Source: Phyllobacterium sp. 628
GTDB taxonomy: Bacteria; Pseudomonadota; Alphaproteobacteria; Rhizobiales; Rhizobiaceae
Assembly (NCBI RefSeq): GCF_014189505.1
Contig: NZ_CP050301.1
Coordinates: 1,991,501-2,055,500 of the forward strand
DNA: 64,000 nucleotides
Direction: 5' to 3'
The translations under genes and the position numbers were made by a program. Shown here one piece after another: positions 1 to 8,213 of this stretch (positions within the stretch are counted from its first letter, which is position 1; the number at the start of each line of letters is the position of its first letter). Below the pieces are notes generated by a model. It was not told where the DNA came from and made no database searches. It saw nothing but the letters and a program-made list of their open reading frames with translations.

Positions 1-402
1 CTGCATGGCGATTTCCTGCGCCCGCAAATGCTTCTTCACCGTCAGGGGATAATAGGTGCCGCCTTTAACGGTGGCGTCATTGACGACGATCATCACTTCC
101 TTGCCGGACACGCGGCCAATGCCTGCGATCAAACCAGCGGAGGCGATATTGTCGCCATACATATCCCAGGCGGCGAACTGGCCAACCTCGAGAAACGGCG
201 AGCCGGGATCAAGCAATTGCGCCAGCCGGTCACGCGGCAGGAGCTTGCCTCGCGATGTATGCCGTTCGCGTGCCTCGTCAGTCCCGCCCTTTGTCACCAG
301 CCCAGCCTTGGCCTGGATATCGGCGACGAGCGCACGCATACGCTCGGTATTGGCGGCAAAGGCTTCGGACGTGGTGCTGATCTGGGACTGAAGTACGGTC
401 AT
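1..402 (-). CDS. mccB: Methylcrotonyl-CoA carboxylase beta subunit, N-terminal part (runs off the window)
   Basis: The first 134 residues of a carboxyltransferase subunit are readable on the minus strand with no stop before the window edge. The protein starts [10 protein letters not shown] and contains the motifs [20 protein letters not shown] and a [13 protein letters not shown] stretch typical of the acyl-CoA carboxylase beta (carboxyltransferase) family, closest by eye to MccB/geranyl-CoA carboxylase. With the biotin-carrying alpha subunit, MCC carboxylates 3-methylcrotonyl-CoA in leucine degradation. Isovaleryl-CoA dehydrogenase, the preceding enzyme of that pathway, lies upstream on the same strand, which supports MCC over propionyl-CoA carboxylase. 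The gene starts 8 bases after the VapC-like toxin gene ends. Confidence 0.88.
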   Translation of the reverse strand, partial: MTVLQSQISTTSEAFAANTERMRALVADIQAKAGLVTKGGTDEARERHTSRGKLLPRDRLAQLLDPGSPFLEVGQFAAWDMYGDNIASAGLIAGIGRVSGKEVMIVVNDATVKGGTYYPLTVKKHLRAQEIAMQ

Positions 403-410
403 GCGGTCTC

Positions 411-794
411 CTATCGGATCATTTCAATATCACAGCCGACGTCCAAGCCCTTCCAGGCTTGATCGGCGGTAAGGACATACCCTTTCTCGCGTATTGCAAG
501 AGCAAGGCATGCGCGGTCGCCAAATGATAATCCTCTATCTCTGGTGATCCGCCGGAGCTGCGCAGTGGCTTCTGCAAGTTCCCGGTCGAAATCGACAATC
601 GCGATTTCAAGAAATTTTGCATATCGAGTAACTGCGCCGCCAAGCTGGGAACGTTCGACCTGTTTGGTCAAAACTTCCGAATAATTGACTGTGCTCATGA
701 GGCCGTTGCGGCAACGTTCGGCAACAATCTCGCCTCCGGTTTCGCCGTAGACGAGAGCCAGAAAAGCGGATGAATCAAGAACAGCAATACTCAT
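411..794 (-). CDS. vapC: VapC-like PIN-domain toxin
   Basis: 127-residue PIN-domain protein. The acidic residues expected for a VapC ribonuclease are present: D7 in LDSSAF, E40 in NYSEV, D93 in [10 protein letters not shown] and D111 in TADQAW. VapC toxins cleave RNA (often initiator tRNA) and are neutralised by the protein encoded just upstream. Its start overlaps the end of the AbrB-like antitoxin gene by four bases, the normal arrangement for a translationally coupled toxin-antitoxin operon. The pair sits inside what should be a continuous leucine catabolism operon. Confidence 0.88.
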   Translation of the reverse strand: MSIAVLDSSAFLALVYGETGGEIVAERCRNGLMSTVNYSEVLTKQVERSQLGGAVTRYAKFLEIAIVDFDRELAEATAQLRRITRDRGLSFGDRACLALAIREKGYVLTADQAWKGLDVGCDIEMIR

Positions 795-1159
795 TGGGTG
801 GCTTTGCCATGAGATTGCTTGAGTTCCGCATCCTCTTTCGCCGCCTCAAGCCGTTTTTCCGCGATGAACTCATCCACCATCGATGTTCCGGCGGGGATCT
901 GATTGCGTGCTTCAGCCTGCATTCTCAAAACAGCCACATCATGTGTCATGGCGTGGAGTTCTCCATCAACAACTTCCGCCATGATGCTGTCACCCGGCTT
1001 TATGTTCATGGCAGATCGAAACTCTGCCGGAATGACAAGACGGCCACCATCGCCAATAGTGATCCGCGCTGGACCGGCGTGCCGTTTTGGAGCTGAAGTC
1101 TCATACGCGAACGGACTCTTTTCCTCGGAAAGGCCTTTCGTTTTACTTGTCTTGTTCAT
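791..1159 (-). CDS. vapB: AbrB/MazE-type antitoxin (VapB-like)
   Basis: 122-residue protein with an AbrB/SpoVT swapped-hairpin DNA-binding domain at about residues 30-80, recognisable from ARITIGDGGRLVIPAEFRSA followed by M-N-I-K-P-G-D-S-I. The C-terminal tail (about 85-122) is charged and probably wraps the toxin. The antitoxin comes first and overlaps the PIN toxin gene by four bases. AbrB-type antitoxins usually autoregulate their operon; the AT-rich 77-base gap between this gene and ivd would hold that promoter. The N-terminal 25 residues are longer than in minimal VapB proteins. Confidence 0.85.
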   Translation of the reverse strand: MNKTSKTKGLSEEKSPFAYETSAPKRHAGPARITIGDGGRLVIPAEFRSAMNIKPGDSIMAEVVDGELHAMTHDVAVLRMQAEARNQIPAGTSMVDEFIAEKRLEAAKEDAELKQSHGKATQ

Positions 1160-1236
1160 GATACGCCTTTCTCTGGTTGGAAGGTGATATTATGTCATTT
1201 TTCTAGATTTATGGCAATAATCCAAAAATATGGCAG

Positions 1237-2400
1237 TTACGCACTCTCGCTGAACATTTCACGGCCAATGAGCATGCGCCGGATTTCGCTGGTACCCGCG
1301 CCAATCTCGTAAAGCTTGGCGTCGCGCAGGAGGCGGCCCGTCGGATAATCGTTGATGTAGCCATTGCCGCCCAGCGCTTGAATGGCCTCGAGCGCACACC
1401 ATGTGGCTTTTTCCGCCGCGTAAAGAATGCAGCCGGCAGCATCCTTGCGCGTGGTCTCGCCCCGATCACAGGCAGCCGCCACCGCATAGACGTAAGCACG
1501 CGACGCATTCATGGTTGTGTACATGTCGGCAAGCTTGCCCTGCATCAGCTGGAATTCGCCAATGGGCTGGCCGAATTGTTTGCGCTCATGCACGTAGGGA
1601 ACCACAACATCGAGGCAAGCGGCCATAATGCCCAATGGACCACCAGCCAGCACCACGCGTTCGTAGTCCAGACCCGACATCAGAATGCGCACGCCTTTGC
1701 CTTCTTCGCCCAGCACATTCTCAAACGGCACTTCGCAATCCTCGAACACCAGTTCACAGGTGTTGGAGCCGCGCATACCGAGCTTGTCGAGTTTTTGTGC
1801 TGTCGAAAAGCCCTTGAAATCTTTCTCGATGAGGAAGGCTGTCATGCCGCGTGAACCAGCCGCCAGATCGGTCTTGGCATAAACAACCAGCGTATTGGCG
1901 TCGGGACCATTGGTGATCCACATCTTGTTGCCATTCAGCACATAGCGGTCATTCTTCTTGTCGGCGCGCAGCTTCATCGACACGACATCGGAACCGGCAC
2001 CCGGCTCGGACATGGCCAGTGCGCCGACATGTTCGCCAGAGCAGAGCTTTGGCAGATATTTTGCTTTCTGCTCGTCTGTACCCCAGCGGTTGATCTGATT
2101 GACACAAAGATTTGAGTGCGCGCCGTAGGACAGGCCGATCGAGGCAGAAGCGCGGGAAATCTCTTCCACGGCCACAGCATGGGCCAGATAGCCAAGACCG
2201 GAGCCGCCGAAATCCGGGTCCACAGTCATGCCGAGCAGGCCAAGCGCGCCCATTTCCTGCCAGAGATGCATAGGAAAATGGTTCGTCCGGTCGGTTTCGG
2301 CAGCCAGTGGCGCGATACGTTCCTGCGCGAACCGGTGCACTGTCTCACGCAGCGCTTCGATATCCTCCGAAAGTCCAAACTTCAGAGCTGAGTGATACAT
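1237..2400 (-). CDS. ivd: Isovaleryl-CoA dehydrogenase
   Basis: 387-residue acyl-CoA dehydrogenase starting [10 protein letters not shown]; an in-frame extension upstream exists but would run into the regulator gene, and 387 residues matches the family. The flavoenzyme oxidises isovaleryl-CoA to 3-methylcrotonyl-CoA, the substrate of MCC encoded downstream. The IVD-specific catalytic base is present: E247 in the motif [16 protein letters not shown]. Other family marks are SEPGAGSDV (about 131-139), [10 protein letters not shown] and the C-terminal [11 protein letters not shown]. It begins one base after the TetR gene ends, so the two are certainly cotranscribed. Confidence 0.93.
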   Translation of the reverse strand: MYHSALKFGLSEDIEALRETVHRFAQERIAPLAAETDRTNHFPMHLWQEMGALGLLGMTVDPDFGGSGLGYLAHAVAVEEISRASASIGLSYGAHSNLCVNQINRWGTDEQKAKYLPKLCSGEHVGALAMSEPGAGSDVVSMKLRADKKNDRYVLNGNKMWITNGPDANTLVVYAKTDLAAGSRGMTAFLIEKDFKGFSTAQKLDKLGMRGSNTCELVFEDCEVPFENVLGEEGKGVRILMSGLDYERVVLAGGPLGIMAACLDVVVPYVHERKQFGQPIGEFQLMQGKLADMYTTMNASRAYVYAVAAACDRGETTRKDAAGCILYAAEKATWCALEAIQALGGNGYINDYPTGRLLRDAKLYEIGAGTSEIRRMLIGREMFSESA

Positions 2401-2401
2401 T

Positions 2402-3022
2402 TTACTCTCCCATGTCCTTTGTCGCGAAATTCTTGGCGCCAACAAGGCGCAGTCCCATAGTGACGTATTTTTCCGCAATCTGCGTGACAGTAAGCCTGTC
2501 ATCGGGGCGAAACCAGACATTCACACCCGTGGTCATCGCGATGATGGCGCGTGTGGTCAGCGGAATGTCATCAATATCAAATTGCCGTGCCTTGGCTCCA
2601 TCTTCGAGAATGAGGCGCAACTCGTTTTCATAGATCGCGCGCAGGTCCACAAGAATGGCAAGCTTGTCATTCTGCAGGCTGCGCAGTTCCATATTGGCGA
2701 TGTGAACATCATCCCGGCGCTCCACGTGGTAGCGGATGTGGAAACGGATGAAGGCTCCAAGCCTGTCCAGCGGATCGGCAAGGCTCTGGCTTTCCGCATT
2801 CCATGCGGCCAGCAGCCGGTCCATATGATCGCGCATGACGGCAAAAAGCAGGTCCTGCTTGGTCGGGTGATAACGATAAAGCGCTGCAGCCTGCACACCG
2901 ACCTTTTCGGCCAGCTGGCGCATCGACATGGCCTCGTAGCCGACCTTGGCAATCAGCCGACGCGCCGCGAGGTGAATCGCTGCCTGTGTCTTTTCGCCAT
3001 CTGAGCCAATCGTGCGTGCCAT
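2402..3022 (-). CDS. TetR family regulator of the leucine catabolism genes
   Basis: 206-residue TetR/AcrR-type repressor. The N-terminal HTH spans about residues 10-60 ([20 protein letters not shown], then [16 protein letters not shown]). The rest is an all-helical ligand domain without a recognisable signature. It is the first gene of an operon with ivd, so its likely role is control of branched-chain or acyl-CoA catabolism; by analogy with other acyl-CoA responsive TetR proteins the ligand may be a CoA thioester, which is inference. Confidence 0.85.
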   Translation of the reverse strand: MARTIGSDGEKTQAAIHLAARRLIAKVGYEAMSMRQLAEKVGVQAAALYRYHPTKQDLLFAVMRDHMDRLLAAWNAESQSLADPLDRLGAFIRFHIRYHVERRDDVHIANMELRSLQNDKLAILVDLRAIYENELRLILEDGAKARQFDIDDIPLTTRAIIAMTTGVNVWFRPDDRLTVTQIAEKYVTMGLRLVGAKNFATKDMGE

Positions 3023-3038
3023 TCACTGTTAATAAAAC

Positions 3039-3046
3039 GAACGTTC
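3039..3046. promoter_or_regulatory. Short palindrome upstream of the TetR-ivd operon
   Basis: The palindrome GAACGTTC lies 17 bases upstream of the TetR start codon, followed by TTCAATTCATTCAAG. It is a candidate autoregulatory operator by position only; eight bases is short and could be chance. Confidence 0.25.
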
Positions 3047-3234
3047 AATTCATTCAAGCGAGAAATTCGATCTTCAGCATTGATTTATGCAACTTGGAAG
3101 CGAGGTGTCTTAAACGAAGTGATGAGGTGGGCCGCATGGTCTTGAACCGCCGGATGCGCTAGATTCTTTTTATTACCAGTCCCCAATAAGCATTTGGTTC
3201 AGTGGTGTTTTTGTTTCTTTTCAGAGAAAAAATC

Positions 3235-3738
3235 ATGGTTGGTAGAGAATTCAAGCATGTCATGCCTGCGCTAGCGGCCGCGATCATTGTGCTGACGGGA
3301 GGGACGTCAGCGCAGGCATTGTCCATGAAAGAATGCAGCGTAAAATATAAAGCTGCACAAGCAGATGGCACGGCTGGGGACACGAGCTGGAGCGAATTTC
3401 GAAAACAGCAATGCTCCCATGCGGCTGATGAGGCGTCGGGAGAAGCGCCATCTGAACTCAAAATGAGTGAAAAGAAAAGCGGCGGGGCGGATGCAGACGG
3501 CGTCAAGGATGCGGTGGATGCCAAAACAGAGCACAAATCCGATTTCGCAAAAATGACTTTTCCGTCATCGATCTCCCAGAAATTTGCCGGTGAAAAACCA
3601 GCCAAAGCCCGCATGCACACATGCGTCGAGCAGTATCATGTCAATAAAGACGCCAACACGCTGGGCGGCATGCGCTGGATTGAGAAAGGCGGCGGCTATT
3701 ACAAACTTTGCAATGCCAAGCTGAAAGGCAAGGAGTAA
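3235..3738 (+). CDS. Secreted protein with two PsiF-like cysteine repeats
   Basis: I place the start at the ATG at 3235 (167 residues), preceded by a purine-rich GAGAAAAAATC; an ATG 33 bases upstream is in frame but lacks a ribosome site. A signal peptide ends near TSAQA-LS. The mature protein carries two related units: one beginning MKECSVKYKA with W and C further on, and one beginning MHTCVEQYHV with W and C further on, joined by a charged linker rich in K, D and E. The C-x(n)-W-x(n)-C layout resembles PsiF-type repeats of unknown role. Periplasmic location is likely; function unknown. Confidence 0.7.
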   Translation: MVGREFKHVMPALAAAIIVLTGGTSAQALSMKECSVKYKAAQADGTAGDTSWSEFRKQQCSHAADEASGEAPSELKMSEKKSGGADADGVKDAVDAKTEHKSDFAKMTFPSSISQKFAGEKPAKARMHTCVEQYHVNKDANTLGGMRWIEKGGGYYKLCNAKLKGKE

Positions 3739-3776
3739 ACGGCTTGCGTCAATCCTCTGGAGCAGCCCGTTAAGTT

Positions 3777-4154
3777 TTATTTCCTGAAGTCGAGTGCTCG
3801 AAACGCCGTTGCTGCAATGAGCAGCCAGCCGGCAATGAGCAGCGTCCCGCCTATAGGGGCCGCACCGGGAAACAGGCGGTCGCCGCCAATGTCGCGCGAG
3901 GCGAGGTCGCCGATAAACAGCATCAGGCCAAGCAGGAGGGTCAATCCGCCCAAATAGGCCGCGCGGTTGATTTTTGCGAGGAGCGACAGCGCGAGAAATG
4001 CCGGCGCATGGATCAGCAGAATGGGAGCGATCGTGCCAAGATGCGGGCTGGCGCTGTGCGCCGCTCCTGCATAGGCGGCGATGCCCGCTGCACCGATCAG
4101 GCCGCCAAGGCCCGCAAATACGCGGTTGATTTCCAATGTTCTCTCCATCTGCAT
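3777..4154 (-). CDS. DUF423 family membrane protein
   Basis: 125-residue hydrophobic protein with four probable membrane helices. The pattern of a first helix G-L-G-G-L-I-G-A-A-G-I-A-A-Y, then H-A-P-A-F-L-A-L-S-L-L, and a C-terminal APIGGTLLIAGWLLIA agrees with the DUF423 (YgdD-like) family. No biochemical role is established for the family. It ends 38 bases from the secreted protein gene, convergently, and starts 30 bases from the 3' end of the aminotransferase gene on the same strand. Confidence 0.82.
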   Translation of the reverse strand: MQMERTLEINRVFAGLGGLIGAAGIAAYAGAAHSASPHLGTIAPILLIHAPAFLALSLLAKINRAAYLGGLTLLLGLMLFIGDLASRDIGGDRLFPGAAPIGGTLLIAGWLLIAATAFRALDFRK

Positions 4155-4184
4155 TGCACCAATCAGGGGCGTGTGAGCACAGTT

Positions 4185-5285
4185 CTATTGCACCGCAGCC
4201 AAAGTCTCGGCAAGCTTTTCTTCAAACAGGTCCAGCTCTTGGTCGAGTCCAACACTAACGCGAATACAACGGTCGAGCACAGGCGCCATCGGCTTGCGAA
4301 CGAATATATCGCGCTCGATCAGGCCATTGAGAACATTGGCGGCATAGGCGCCATCGCGTCCGCAATCGATCGTGACAAAATTCGTGGCAGATGGAATTGC
4401 ATGCATACCGTTCTGCGCCGCAATGGCGGCAATCCGGACACGCCCTGCAATAATGCGTGCGACGACTTCCTGGAGATAGTTCTGATCTTTCAGTGCGGCC
4501 AGAGCCGCGATCTGCACCATGCGGTTCATGCCGAAATGATTGCGGATCTTGTCAAAAGCGGTGATCTGGCTTTCCGCGCCGATGGCGTAGCCGCAGCGCA
4601 TCCCCGCCAGTCCATAGGCCTTGGAGAATGTGCGCATGCGCAAAACGTTGGGCCGGGAGATGTCAATCGAAGGCAGGGCTGATGCCGGTGCAGTCTCGCC
4701 ATAGGCTTCATCAAGGATCAGCATGGTCGTTTCGGGCAGCGCAGCGATGAACGCCTCGATAGCGGCCGCTTCATGCCATGTACCCATCGGGTTGTCAGGG
4801 TTGGAAAAATACACCAGTGGGGCTTTTTCGCGGTGCACAGCATCGAGCAGCGCATCGAGATCCTCATGATCGTCTCGATAGGGGACCGTGACCAAGCGTC
4901 CGCCAAATCCGGCCACATGAAAATTGAAAGTCGGGTAAGCGCCAAGTGAGGTCACAACAGGCGTGCCCTCACGCACATATTGCCGTACAGCAAGACCAAG
5001 CAAAGTATCGACGCCTTCGCCGACAACCACATTACGGGGCGCAACGGCCAGATGGGTAGCCAGCGCTGTCTTCAGGTCAAAATTCTCAGGGTCGCAATAT
5101 TTCCACACCTCGTGCGCCGTTGCCTGCATCGCTGCGATGACAGAAGGGGCGGGGCCAAACCCGTTCTCATTGGCGCCAAGACGTGCGCGAAACAGCCGGT
5201 TGCGCTTGCGCTCGAGTGTTTCAGGCCCGACAAAAGGCACGGTCGAAGGGAGCGATTCAATCAGGGGAATAAGCTGCGGTTCCAT
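4185..5285 (-). CDS. PLP-dependent aminotransferase, histidinol-phosphate type
   Basis: 366 residues from the ATG at 5285; a TTG 39 bases upstream, with AGACAGG in front of it, is a credible alternative start (379 residues). The fold-type I aminotransferase marks are present: LGANENGFGP at the N-terminus, FSNPDNPMGTW, LILDEAYGE, and the PLP lysine in RTFSKAYGLAGMRCGYAIG. The sequence belongs to the HisC-like group, which includes histidinol-phosphate and aromatic aminotransferases; it is not inside a his operon, so substrate is uncertain. It follows msrQ by 10-50 bases on the same strand and is probably cotranscribed with it. Confidence 0.85.
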   Translation of the reverse strand: MEPQLIPLIESLPSTVPFVGPETLERKRNRLFRARLGANENGFGPAPSVIAAMQATAHEVWKYCDPENFDLKTALATHLAVAPRNVVVGEGVDTLLGLAVRQYVREGTPVVTSLGAYPTFNFHVAGFGGRLVTVPYRDDHEDLDALLDAVHREKAPLVYFSNPDNPMGTWHEAAAIEAFIAALPETTMLILDEAYGETAPASALPSIDISRPNVLRMRTFSKAYGLAGMRCGYAIGAESQITAFDKIRNHFGMNRMVQIAALAALKDQNYLQEVVARIIAGRVRIAAIAAQNGMHAIPSATNFVTIDCGRDGAYAANVLNGLIERDIFVRKPMAPVLDRCIRVSVGLDQELDLFEEKLAETLAAVQ

Positions 5286-5334
5286 GGCCACAGCGATATC
5301 AGTTTTTCCGCCGGTGAAAAGCAAAACCTGTCTC

Positions 5335-6201
5335 TTATTTTGCCGTTACGGGATGGATGTTGCGGCTTTCCGGATTTGTCACAGACTTTATCGCAATCCA
5401 CACGGCGGGAACCAGCGCTGCGCCAAGAACCCACCACGTTGGCCGGATTGAATAGGAGAAGGACAGATTAGCCAGCAATACCCGCATGGGCGGAATTTTT
5501 GTGGCCAATGCAAACCAGGCATATTCAGCAAGTGCGGTGCCGAGCGCTGCCAATATCGCCACACCTATAAGCGTCCAGACTGACGAAAGACGCAAACCAC
5601 GGGCATGGGCAAAGCGATAGAGCAACAGGGCAATGAAAAAGCCCGCCATCAACGTCGCTTGGGTGACGTCCGCTTTCGATTGCATGAAGAAATGCAGCAC
5701 GCCCAACGCCGCCAGCGGATAGGCGAGTGTATGCAGTCTGTTCCAGTTCTTTCCCATTCTGCGGATCATTGCATCGGTGGAGGTTACACCGAGCGCAATC
5801 AGCCCCAGCAACGTCGTAAAGCCGATCAGCAAATAGATGCGCAGCCAGATTTCGCCGGCGACCCGCAGCAGGTTCCAGTTCTGATCGACGATATAGAGCG
5901 TGAAATGCAGGAGGGCATAGGCGAGGGCTGTCAGCCCCAGAATGCGCCGGATCAGGATAAGTTTTGACCAGCGTGTAATGTAACGAAGCGGAGAAACAGC
6001 AAGCGAAATGATGAAAAACCGGATTGCCCAATCCCCGGTCTGGTGAATGGCTTCAGTGATCGGCCTCGGCCCGAGAATATTCACCTTGTAGCCCGTTGTG
6101 ATCAGCACAAGCGGGATAAAAGCGGCAATCAGCGCAATAATTTTTATGGCCGACAGTTTGCCTGCCCGGTCATTCCACGGAAATTTCATCGCACCACTCA
6201 T
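5335..6201 (-). CDS. msrQ: MsrQ/YedZ-like heme-binding membrane protein
   Basis: 288-residue protein with about six membrane helices of the ferric reductase-like transmembrane family. Marks include ITTGYKVNILGPRPI, the histidine HQTGDWAIR, a helix with YALLHFTLY, and WNRLHTLAYPLAALGVLHFF, whose histidines are probable heme ligands. In other bacteria MsrQ feeds quinol electrons to the periplasmic molybdenum enzyme MsrP, which repairs methionine sulfoxide. The usual partner gene msrP is not adjacent; an aminotransferase gene follows instead. The N-terminal charged stretch before the first helix is longer than in short family members. Confidence 0.85.
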   Translation of the reverse strand: MSGAMKFPWNDRAGKLSAIKIIALIAAFIPLVLITTGYKVNILGPRPITEAIHQTGDWAIRFFIISLAVSPLRYITRWSKLILIRRILGLTALAYALLHFTLYIVDQNWNLLRVAGEIWLRIYLLIGFTTLLGLIALGVTSTDAMIRRMGKNWNRLHTLAYPLAALGVLHFFMQSKADVTQATLMAGFFIALLLYRFAHARGLRLSSVWTLIGVAILAALGTALAEYAWFALATKIPPMRVLLANLSFSYSIRPTWWVLGAALVPAVWIAIKSVTNPESRNIHPVTAK

Positions 6202-6397
6202 TTTCGCTGATCACACAATCCTTTACGGCCACAGCACACGGAAAGTTACAAAACAACATGCCGTGAAAACCGGACAGATTGAACCGTAATTTGACGCCAC
6301 GCAGAAGCCTTTCCAAGTCTTTCTGGTGGAACAAAGCCACTTCGGTAGGGTTTTCCTCCCATTGGGGCGTGAAAGAAACACAGAGAGAGGCAGAACA

Positions 6398-6901
6398 ATG
6401 AACAAGGTTCTTATACTCACCGCATCGACATTTATCGCCGCAAGCGGTTTTGCATTCGCGCAGGACAAGGTGATTGTTGAAGTCCCGCAACCCGCGCGTG
6501 ATTATGTCATTGCGCATCCTTCCGACCCTGTCGTGATTGATGGGGAATTGTCGCAAGGCTATGTCGTTCCGGAGACGGTAGAGGTTCGGCCAATTCCTGA
6601 AAGTCCGGGATATGGTTACATCTATGTGGAAGGCCGTCCGGTTATCGTATCGATGGAAAATCGTCAGGTCGTGTATCTATCCGATAATCCCGATGCAGCC
6701 GTTCCTGATGACGTGATTACCTATGTCGAGAAAAATCCCGTTGATGCGGTCACGATCGATGACGTTACAACAGGCTCGGTCATTCCCGATGACATTGATT
6801 TGGCCCCGGTGCCGTCGCAACCGCGTTACGCCTATGTGTATGTGGATGGTGCTCCGGCACTGGTGGATACCCGCACACGGCGCGTCATTTGGGTGCGTTA
6901 G
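6398..6901 (+). CDS. DUF1236 protein, exported, two tandem domains
   Basis: 167 residues from the ATG at 6398, preceded by AGAGAGAGGCAGAAC, a good ribosome site. A signal peptide ends at GFAFA-QD. Two copies of the same unit follow (about 22-95 and 96-167): each has a Y/V-x-x-x-x-P-x-D-x-V stretch, a G-x-V-x-P-x-x-V/I segment, a proline-rich turn and a Y-x-Y-V-x-G/V-x-P segment ending V-V-Y-L or V-I-W-V. This is the DUF1236 repeat, common in Rhizobiales periplasmic proteins of unknown function. A strong terminator follows. Confidence 0.85.
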   Translation: MNKVLILTASTFIAASGFAFAQDKVIVEVPQPARDYVIAHPSDPVVIDGELSQGYVVPETVEVRPIPESPGYGYIYVEGRPVIVSMENRQVVYLSDNPDAAVPDDVITYVEKNPVDAVTIDDVTTGSVIPDDIDLAPVPSQPRYAYVYVDGAPALVDTRTRRVIWVR

Positions 6902-6924
6902 GTCTGCCGTCAAATCCATAAACA

Positions 6925-6955
6925 AACCCGCCGGGCCATGCCGGGCGGGTTTTGC
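6925..6955 (+). terminator. Rho-independent terminator after the DUF1236 gene
   Basis: AACCCGCC pairs with GGCGGGTT around an 11-base loop and is followed by TTTGCG. It starts 24 bases after the stop codon. Confidence 0.75.
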
Positions 6956-6979
6956 GTTGATCAGAGATAGGTTTGCGTC

Positions 6980-7261
6980 TTACTGGCGCTGGGTGGCGAG
7001 CCACCGGTCAGCACTTGCCCGGCCGAAAACGCGCGCACGCCTATTGTATTCCGCTGTCAGCTGTATGCGATTTTCCCCGCGCGCATAGGCTTTGCGCGGC
7101 GGGCGATTTCGTCTCAACCGCGCGTCCTGGTCGGGTTGGCGCGGCGCAGTCTGCGTATTGGCATTCGGCGTTGCGGCTCCAACGGAAGGCGCTTGCTGCG
7201 CGTGACTGTCAGTCGCAATCAGTCCCACTGCTACCAGTGCGACAAGAAACAGGCTTCGCAT
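6980..7261 (-). CDS. Small exported protein of unknown function
   Basis: 93-residue protein. A signal peptide (MRSLFLVALVAVGLIATDSH) is followed by a low-complexity Q/A/P/N stretch to about residue 45 and a basic C-terminal half (RLRRNRPPRK and AEYNRRARVFGRA). No known domain was recognised. The basic tail suggests contact with a negatively charged surface, for example the outer membrane or nucleic acid, which is inference only. Confidence 0.65.
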   Translation of the reverse strand: MRSLFLVALVAVGLIATDSHAQQAPSVGAATPNANTQTAPRQPDQDARLRRNRPPRKAYARGENRIQLTAEYNRRARVFGRASADRWLATQRQ

Positions 7262-7345
7262 TAATTGTGTCCCTCATGAATGGCCCGTGCATTGACGAGC
7301 CGAAGATTTTTCAAGACCTTTTCGTGAAGTATGAAAACCCGTCAA

Positions 7346-7361
7346 GGGACAGCGCTGTCCC
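7346..7361. other. Perfect 16-base palindrome
   Basis: GGGACAGCGCTGTCCC lies between two minus-strand small-protein genes, 10 bases after the lipoprotein stop codon. It could be a protein-binding site or part of a weak terminator; no T run follows. Confidence 0.35.
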
Positions 7362-7371
7362 CTAATCGGGA

Positions 7372-7632
7372 TCACCAGCCATAATGGCGCCTGCCGCCGT
7401 AAATAATCAGCGGCGGAGTGTTGAATCGCATGTCGTCGAACTGGGCACGGCTGGTGGCGCGGCGATCAAGCTCAAGGTCGAGGAGGCATTTGGAGAAGGA
7501 ATCAGTGCCCCGTTTGAAACCATAAGACGAGCAGGTCTGACCATCAATTGCCCGGCGCTCTTCGGGTGTCATGGTCTGGCACCCGGCAACAAAAAGAACG
7601 GCAAGCAGCACTGAACGCGTTACAAATTTCAT
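7372..7632 (-). CDS. Small lipoprotein
   Basis: 86 residues from the second of two adjacent ATG codons, placed five bases after a GGAGG. Lipoprotein signal peptide MKFVTRSVLLAVLFVAG-C with a clear lipobox; the cysteine at residue 18 would be lipidated. The mature part has MTPEERRAIDGQTC, a pair of further cysteines (SSYGFKRGTDSFSKCLLDLE) and an aromatic C-terminus (RRHYGW). Function unknown; such proteins are widespread in Rhizobiales. Confidence 0.75.
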   Translation of the reverse strand: MKFVTRSVLLAVLFVAGCQTMTPEERRAIDGQTCSSYGFKRGTDSFSKCLLDLELDRRATSRAQFDDMRFNTPPLIIYGGRRHYGW

Positions 7633-7762
7633 CATGCCCTCCATGCCTCCGGTTCAGTTCCGGACGGCAATATCAAATCACCTTGGGACAATATCACAGT
7701 GTCCGACACTGCGTTATCCCAATTGCTTGATACTATAGTTGATGGAGGAGAGGTTGCAGGCG

Positions 7763-7782
7763 AAAATGCCCGGAAAACGGGC
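7763..7782 (-). terminator. Probable terminator after the two small membrane-protein genes
   Basis: On the minus strand GCCCG-TTTTC-CGGGC is followed by ATTTTCG, directly after the stop codon of the 31-residue protein. The stem is short (5 bp) but GC-only. Confidence 0.45.
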
Positions 7783-7785
7783 GTC

Positions 7786-7881
7786 TTAGATGATCCAGAC
7801 GCCTGCTATCATGAAAAGAATAACCACTCCGGCCAGCACTGGCAGGAGCGAAATATTCGCCTGAGCGGGTTCGGGCCTCAA
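7786..7881 (-). CDS. 31-residue single-helix membrane protein
   Basis: A short reading frame starting with TTG that overlaps the stop codon of the preceding small gene as TTGA. The product begins MRPEPAQANIS and continues as a single uninterrupted hydrophobic segment, LLPVLAGVVILFMIAGVWII, ending at the membrane. No family was recognised. The overlap suggests translational coupling to the 41-residue protein, and a hairpin terminator follows. The reading is inferred from sequence alone and needs conservation data. Confidence 0.45.
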   Translation of the reverse strand: MRPEPAQANISLLPVLAGVVILFMIAGVWII

Positions 7882-8003
7882 TACCAGTTCGGCAGAGTTA
7901 GCAGCACAGTCGCTGCGATTTCGGTCACGACGAGAAACACGACGAGAGGGATAAACCCATCGCTGATCTTGCGGTTGTCATTTGCTGGTGCGACGCTTGT
8001 CAA
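7878..8003 (-). CDS. 41-residue single-helix membrane protein
   Basis: Starts with TTG, six bases after an AGGAG ribosome site (8010-8014 region). The product begins MTSVAPANDNRKISDGF, then a hydrophobic helix IPLVVFLVVTEIAATVLLTL and the end PNWY. A glutamate sits in the middle of the helix. It is followed by an overlapping second membrane microprotein. Both lie 250 bases downstream of the RND pump gene on the same strand, so a role as a small pump-associated or respiratory-complex subunit (as AcrZ or CydX in other bacteria) is possible but unproven. Confidence 0.5.
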   Translation of the reverse strand: MTSVAPANDNRKISDGFIPLVVFLVVTEIAATVLLTLPNWY

Positions 8004-8084
8004 AGTCTGCTCCTGATTTAAACGACCTTCGCCAAACGCGAAACCCGGTCATGCTCGTCAGTGCCGAAACTCGGCTAGTCACGT

Positions 8085-8097
8085 AACTGTAACAGTT
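8085..8097. promoter_or_regulatory. Palindrome upstream of the two microprotein genes
   Basis: AACTGT-A-ACAGTT, a perfect 6+1+6 palindrome 80 bases upstream of the 41-residue gene start. Candidate operator by position. Confidence 0.3.
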
Positions 8098-8213
8098 TGA
8101 AACTTATTGTCACTCAAAAAAGTGCATTTTACCGATCAACTTGTCTGTGAACATCCGGTCAAGTGGGGCGAAATGCACAAAAAACAGTGTTGATTCAGCA
8201 TGTTGATTCGGGA

